From Aphrophora alni (taxonomy: Eukaryota; Arthropoda; Insecta; Hemiptera; Aphrophoridae): a stretch of 64,000 nt of DNA. Under the pieces are notes generated by a model. It did not search any database. It was given only the letters and a program-made list of their open reading frames with translations, and had not been told where the DNA came from. The stretch lies in contig OY740769.1 of NCBI GenBank assembly GCA_963513935.1, forward strand, positions 66,918,984 to 66,982,983. The letters are read 5' to 3'. Shown one piece after another: positions 59,269-64,000 of this stretch (position 1 is the stretch's first letter; each line of letters starts with the position of its first letter). The position numbers were made by a program, and so were the translations under genes.

Positions 59269-60031
59269 GTGATCGAAGTTAATGCCCGCTTTGGGATCTG
59301 CCGAACTTTTACAAACATCGCTGTTTTTAGCAATATATTTTTTCCCGTCGCAGGCGCCGAGTAATCCGGACTGCCGAATTATCGAGTGCCGAGTTTGCGA
59401 GACTCTACTGTATTATACAGATTTTTAGAGTAGTAGATATTATTTACAGATCTATTAGAATATAAATAACATAAAAATCATATCTTATCAAATATCAAAA
59501 ATACAGCTATTTTATGAAATCTTTACAAAATCACACAAACGGGTCGGCACTTTTGGGTACACTATGAGAAAAAATGCCTGGCACTGAAAGGGCTATTGCT
59601 GTTCTTTTCCTCAGACCTCCCCTTCAATGAAACATTCTCAAGAAGCAAGGACGCAATATTTTTTAATAACTTAATACTAAAATATAAATTATGTTTTGTA
59701 AGAGTACAACAATTGTATCATTATTATTATTATCACACGAAAATCAGTACGATGTCAAATATTTAATGATATATGATAAAAAATAATAATTTGAACTATG
59801 TAAAAATAATCTGAATAAAACCTTAACTTATTTCAATTAAGATGTCAATGTTGCATAGTGTACTTAACAGCAATATTTTACTTCCTTCAAGTATGTACTT
59901 TTGAAAAAGTTTGTGCACTATTTATTTTTAGTTGTTCCTCATTAATGTCTTTGGGGAATAAGAAATTCATATTTCAGACATAATTTAATGTCTCATACAA
60001 TTTTGCATAAAACATGGTTATAAACTTAATA

Positions 60032-60679
60032 CAGTGAAACCTTGCTAATTCGAACCTCATTAAGTCGAATTCCTTGATGAACCTATTTTTTTCTGCCTGC
60101 TGGACACGTAACAGGACCCTTTATAAATTGAAATTTTGGGCTAGAAAACTTCTACAAATCGAAGTTGTCTGGATAAATTGAAAGGGAAACCAGTCAGGTC
60201 AGTTATTTAAAGCGGTTGATGGTACAATGTGTAACCCACACCATGTGTCGCACATTCATCCAGTCCTAGTTCAGAGGTTCAAAAGTGATGTTTATTTATT
60301 GTACTTTTTATTGACTGCAATTAGTGTTACTTGTGTGTTTTAGTTAATGTTTCTTATCGAATAAGATTTTGTTTTGCAATGACAAAATGTGTGCACAAAA
60401 CACTATCGTATGAAGACAAACTGAAAGTTATAGAAGCTGTTAATGCTGCTGATAAAAAGAAATATGACATGCAAAGCAATTCAGCATACCAGCCAACATT
60501 CTTTCGACAATTTTGAAAAACAAAGATAAGTACAGTATGAAAACCTAGCCTAATCTGAACCTCTATAAATTGAAGCTGTTAAAGCTAACCTTGATAAGCC
60601 GAACCTTGGTATTTCAAAGTACTCAATAATTTGAACTTTTATCGGTCCCTTTACGATTCATTGTAGTGAGGTTCCACCA
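60032..60679 (+). mobile_element. Tigger-like MITE (648 bp) with transposase stub
   Basis: TA on both sides (60030-60031, 60680-60681). Left end CAGTGAAACCTTGCTAATTCG; right end ...GAGGTTCCACCA is an imperfect inverted match. The same point in copy A of the duplication (TA at 46269-46270) is empty, which fixes the boundaries. Repeated pieces of the type CCTNATAA(A/G)(T/C)(T/C)GAA run through the flanks of the stub. Confidence 0.85.
60379..60545 (+). pseudogene. Tigger-like transposase N-terminal stub, frameshifted
   Basis: MTKCVHKTLSYEDKLKVIEA followed by NAADKKKYDM, then after a frameshift near 60470 AKQFSIPANILSTILKNKDK. Together these make the helix-turn-helix DNA-binding start of a Tigger transposase. 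The catalytic half is absent. Confidence 0.7.
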
Positions 60680-61716
60680 TATTAAATTCATAATTAAAAC
60701 AATCAACAACATACAGACAGGTTGTTGTATGTAAAACCAATAGCTTTCATTTACTTTATAAACAACTATTTATATATTTGTCTCACACAAATAACACATA
60801 TTTAAAATTTGAAGTAAATTGAAAATCATCACTAGTTTTGAAAGTTCATAAAGTACCGAAAATAACACTGTCTTGGAGCTGAGGCTTTACTTCTGAATAT
60901 ATGCAGGAAAGTAAAAAAGCACATCTTATTACAACTCATTGAAATATCCACATGGGATTATGTGTCAAAATAACCTGAGATAAAACAACAAAGTACAACT
61001 TGTTCAACAACAAATCAGTTAAACAATGTACATATACAGCGGTACTATGTTTAACTTAACAAAAAGTGGACATTTAAAAATATTGTATGTCCACAAGTAT
61101 TTGGTAAAAAAAGCAATGTATTAAAATAAATTTTTGACTTATTTATTTAATAAACATACTAAATCTATAAAATAATTAATTATAAAGTTCAAAACTGAAA
61201 GTGAGATATCTTTTTCTATCTTCAAGATTCAACTTGTAAATTTTGTAAACGATAGCTACAGCATTTGAATGGAAACCCTTAAAGAGGTTCTCTCTCGTCA
61301 TCTATTAGAATTTGCCAGATATTTTTATTAAATTTAAGTTTATACTTTCTAGGTAATTATTACCTATGAAACGAATACAAGCTTACTTCTTATGGAATAT
61401 ACCAAATTGGGAAAAAAACACAAATAATGTCAGTATATTAACTATTAGTATGAAACAATTAAAAAAATATATACAATTTATATTTCAGGTTTTTCCAAAC
61501 TGTGACCATCCTGTTATTTCTTCACACAATTTCTATGATGAATATTTTAAGAAATTTTTAATTTCTTAACATTATTATTATGTTATTTTTAATAATTTTA
61601 AAAACTTGGAATGACAAGTGAAAATAATATGAATCATTTCCTACATTTTCTATTTCAATAACACAAAGAAAAAAATAAATAAATGATCACAGTTAAAATA
61701 AAGCTTCATTACATTA

Positions 61717-61818
61717 TTACAATAATTGCCTTAAAATTCCATTTAGAACATCCATGGTTTGATCGTCTATAAGTACTATGTCAAAATTGTTCATGTATTC
61801 AGGTAGGGCTTCTTCAAT
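61717..61818 (-). CDS. Terminal exon of an unidentified minus-strand host gene
   Basis: On the minus strand, acceptor TTATATTTCAG (plus 61819 onward) precedes 33 codons and TAA at 61719-61717. The sequence begins IEEALPEYMNNFDIVLIDDQ and ends LNGILRQLL. Balanced amino-acid composition, unlike the surrounding AT-rich translations, and a good acceptor support a real last exon. The starting phase is 0 in this reading. Upstream exons lie to the right, possibly beyond the window. Family not identified. Confidence 0.65.
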   Translation of the reverse strand: MEEALPEYMNNFDIVLIDDQTMDVLNGILRQLL

Positions 61819-62934
61819 CTGAAATATAAATTAAAATACTGTTAAACTTAAATTCCCATTTAAAGTAAACACTAGCAGCTGACCACAATGTAAGAAGAGT
61901 TTTGTTAAAAGTTCCAAAACTTTCAGCATTTAAAACTTATTTTTACAATTAGATCAAAGTCTGTTATTTTAATTCTGGTTTAAATAGTTACAATTACCAA
62001 CCCCAACTTTCTACAATGAAATGTAATAAGTTGTAACCAAATAATAATAATAAAGAAGAATAATCCAAAAAAGTCATTCGGATTGATTAAAACCTACAAT
62101 TTAAAATTCAGAGTCCAAATATAAATTAGTAAATTCTTTAGATTGTATAAATTTTCACATCATATTTTTTTGTAATCAGCTGTGTTCTGTTTTCAAGTAA
62201 TTGGAAACAATGTTTTTCCAAATACATAACTAAGGACCTAATACTTTGGAAACGTGAGGCCTTTGTAAGCGCTCAGAGCTGGATATTATAATGATTAAAA
62301 CTTGAAAGAAATGGCCAATTTTGTATATATATATATGATAATATCATCCTCCGAGGTTCTCTTTGGAAAGTACAGGCTTGGTAGTCCTGAACGAACCTAG
62401 CTGAATCCTAAACCCACATTTTTAATCTAGTCTTGGATTTGATTCCTCTCTTTCACTTTTCTATCAGGCCTCTCTTCACCAACTCTGGTTCTTTTCCGAC
62501 CATGATGTTATTAGAGTATTCAAGAACTAGAGGTCTTTACTTTATAACCTTATCTTTCTTTCTTTTTTTGTTAGATTCCATTATCTATCCCTCCCTAGCA
62601 ATTGATTGTTTTAAGTACCATATATTATTGCTATAGCTCTTGTTGTTTATAGCTCTAAACCGGTGTAGCAGTAAATCAGTCGTAATTTTACTAACCCGAT
62701 TACAGGAACTCATAGAAACACAGGGAGAAAGAATGGGGAGAGATGCAAATCATCTGTGAAAAGTTCAATCAATAAAAATGTATTTAACAGTTTTTAATTA
62801 ATATATTTGCTTTAAATTATTGTTGAAAACCTAAGAAAAACTATCCTAACCTAACGTAATCTTGATTAGTGATTGATAAAATAATGGTTGACAGACAATG
62901 GAATCTCACCCTTTTCTTTACAAGGCAGTGAAGA
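61819..62934. other. Probable intron of the minus-strand gene
   Basis: No further exon firmly supported. A possible 50-bp plus-strand exon at 62706-62755 is discussed among the rejected items. Confidence 0.45.
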
Positions 62935-62938
62935 TTAA

Positions 62939-64000
62939 CCCTAGAACGGGTAGGCGACCCGAATGCGACATATCTCGGGTCGCGACATCACTCATGGCTT
63001 AGTTCACCAACTCTAAAACATGTATTTTGAAATTCAACATTACGCCCACTTAGAATTGTCGTATCGCAATAAATAAAATACCGTTGGAAAGCTAATGTTC
63101 CGTAGAAGCATAATCATGCAAAAAAATAAAAAGACCACAAAACGTTATAAATAATATTCCAAAAATTGGTGAAGTTCGCATATTTTTTATGCGTAAAATC
63201 GTAGATTTGAACTGTGCGGTTTTTAGTAAATGCGACAGCATTTTTCCCTTTATGATTACAACTCTATTTATCTGTCAAACGGGTTGACCAAAACACTGTT
63301 CTATAGATCACATCTTTCTCTTTCAAACCGTAGATTACAAATTTTTCTGCGTCTCACAGATCCCGAGATATTTTTACTTGACGATAGTACAAACTTGACA
63401 GGATGAAATTCATTTGGCATTCGGTGCAGTTTACGAAATGACGTAATTCTTGTTTCTATGTAGAAAAACGTATTCGTTCTTTACAGTATGTTGTAGAGGA
63501 AATTTGATTCTATAAGTTGGTACCACTTGATATACCAACTGATATTTTCTGTAGGTTCTATTCAAGTCCAAAACATCGGCTATCTTCCGAGATGCCGTGA
63601 AATAAAATACACGCAAAAGGGCATGGCATTTGTGTAATATTTTTATTATTTCTGTTAAAAATAACAAAAAAAGAAGGTTAAAAGAAAGTTAAAAGAAGGT
63701 TTGTGTATACAAATTGTATATAAATTGTGTATACAAGTTACAATATATGTGTTTTTATTTCTAAAGTTTATGTTTTTGAGTGAATTTCTAGTTTGTGAAC
63801 GGTTTATATTTGGGATAACCTAGAAGAATATTGTAAGTCTAGCCTATATGCAAATTTTCTTATATTTAGTGTTTTATTTGATTATACAAGTGTATATGTG
63901 TGTTATTCTTTATAAAGTTTATTGTTTTAGTGACATCTAGTGATTTTGTCTTAGGCCTAGCTTTAGAAAGTTACTAATTACGCCTAAATTGTCGAGGTGT
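62939..64000. mobile_element. Left end of a TTAA-flanked (piggyBac-like) element, running off the window
   Basis: TTAA at 62935-62938 followed by CCCTAGAACGGGTAGGCGAC, with the inverted pair CGACCCGAATGCGAC and CGGGTCGCGAC just inside. Same style of end as the elements at 43018, 54140 and 57986. The right end is not in the window. The 78-codon minus-strand frame at 63431-63667 has no recognised similarity. Confidence 0.5.

Larger units (their letters stand above)
58718..59410 (+). mobile_element. Tigger/pogo-like MITE (693 bp)
   Basis: TA at 58716-58717 and 59411-59412; ends CAGTAGAGTCCCGCAAACTC and GAGTTTGCGAGACTCTACTG are inverted repeats with one mismatch. It lies inside the piggyBac-like element. 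Contains an N-terminal transposase stub and a 75-bp internal tandem duplication. Confidence 0.92.
57986..59592 (+). mobile_element. piggyBac-like deletion derivative, with nested MITE
   Basis: Left edge TTAA (57982-57985) then CCCTTTCAGTGCCAACG; right edge ...CTGGCACTGAAAGGG at 59592. The inverted repeats match (CCCTTTCAGTGCCA). The right TTAA is degraded to CTAT, but copy A of the surrounding duplication shows the empty site with a single TTAA (45800-45803). The element holds a transposase C-terminal remnant and a nested Tigger-like MITE. Confidence 0.85.
57750..61460 (+). repeat. Duplicated segment, copy B (with insertions)
   Basis: Same segment as 45590-46520. Interrupted by the piggyBac-like element (57986-59592), the Tigger-like MITE (60032-60679) and about 545 further bases (60696-61240) that are absent from copy A. 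Confidence 0.8.

Noticed and set aside
62706..62755. Possible 50-bp plus-strand exon (ELIETQGERMGRDANHL) between an AG acceptor and GT donor
   Set aside because: Splice sites fit, but it is one very short frame with no partner exon, and it opposes the minus-strand exon nearby. Kept as a candidate only.

Overview
The window is from an AT-rich animal genome with long introns, most likely an insect. An R1-clade non-LTR retrotransposon (a clade found almost entirely in arthropods), piggyBac-like, Tigger/pogo-like and IS630-Tc1-mariner-like elements, and small exons separated by kilobases all point that way. Host coding sequence is under 2% of the window. Most of the rest is transposable elements, many of them nested. 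No bacterial features (operons, CRISPR arrays) and no rRNA or tRNA genes were seen.

Layout. 1-3460: minus-strand R1-clade LINE with ORF1 (zinc knuckles) and ORF2 (endonuclease plus the start of reverse transcriptase). An internal deletion joins the RT fingers to the C-terminal zinc-finger domain. 7465-30358: six plus-strand exons of one coiled-coil host gene, in matching phase. Its introns hold a truncated LINE (9.5-10.2 kb), simple repeats, a tandem LTR-retrotransposon array (14919-25794) and a mariner-like element (28234-29529). 31844-44330: one decayed minus-strand LINE, split by a 8.9 kb plus-strand LTR element (32466-41413, LTRs indistinguishable by eye) and by a TTAA-flanked piggyBac-like element (43018-44037). 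44.6-46.5 kb: mariner C-terminal fragment and copy A of a duplicated segment. 48.2-48.7 kb: first coding exon of a minus-strand host gene and its probable promoter. 48.8-53.3 kb: piggyBac C-terminal relic, two Tigger-like transposase relics, a TTAA-flanked insert and a long-arm foldback MITE. 54.1-57.7 kb: a piggyBac-like MITE inside a decayed Ty3/gypsy pol with polypurine tract and 3' LTR start. 57.7-61.5 kb: copy B of the duplicated segment, carrying a piggyBac-like element that itself contains a Tigger-like MITE, plus a second Tigger-like MITE. 61.7 kb: terminal exon of another minus-strand gene. 62.9 kb to the end: one end of another TTAA-flanked element.

Two observations stand out. The 10.9 kb array reads LTR-internal-LTR-internal-LTR-internal-LTR, with one 4-bp target duplication (attt) around the whole block, so three internal units share one integration site. 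The 8.9 kb element has two 1508-bp LTRs, a 4-bp target duplication (atac) and a 598-codon coiled-coil ORF, but no recognisable polymerase. About 4 kb of its internal sequence is strikingly poor in C on the sense strand. Neither encodes the enzymes for its own movement, so both look like young parasites of an autonomous LTR element located elsewhere. All calls come from reading the sequence; no database search was run.
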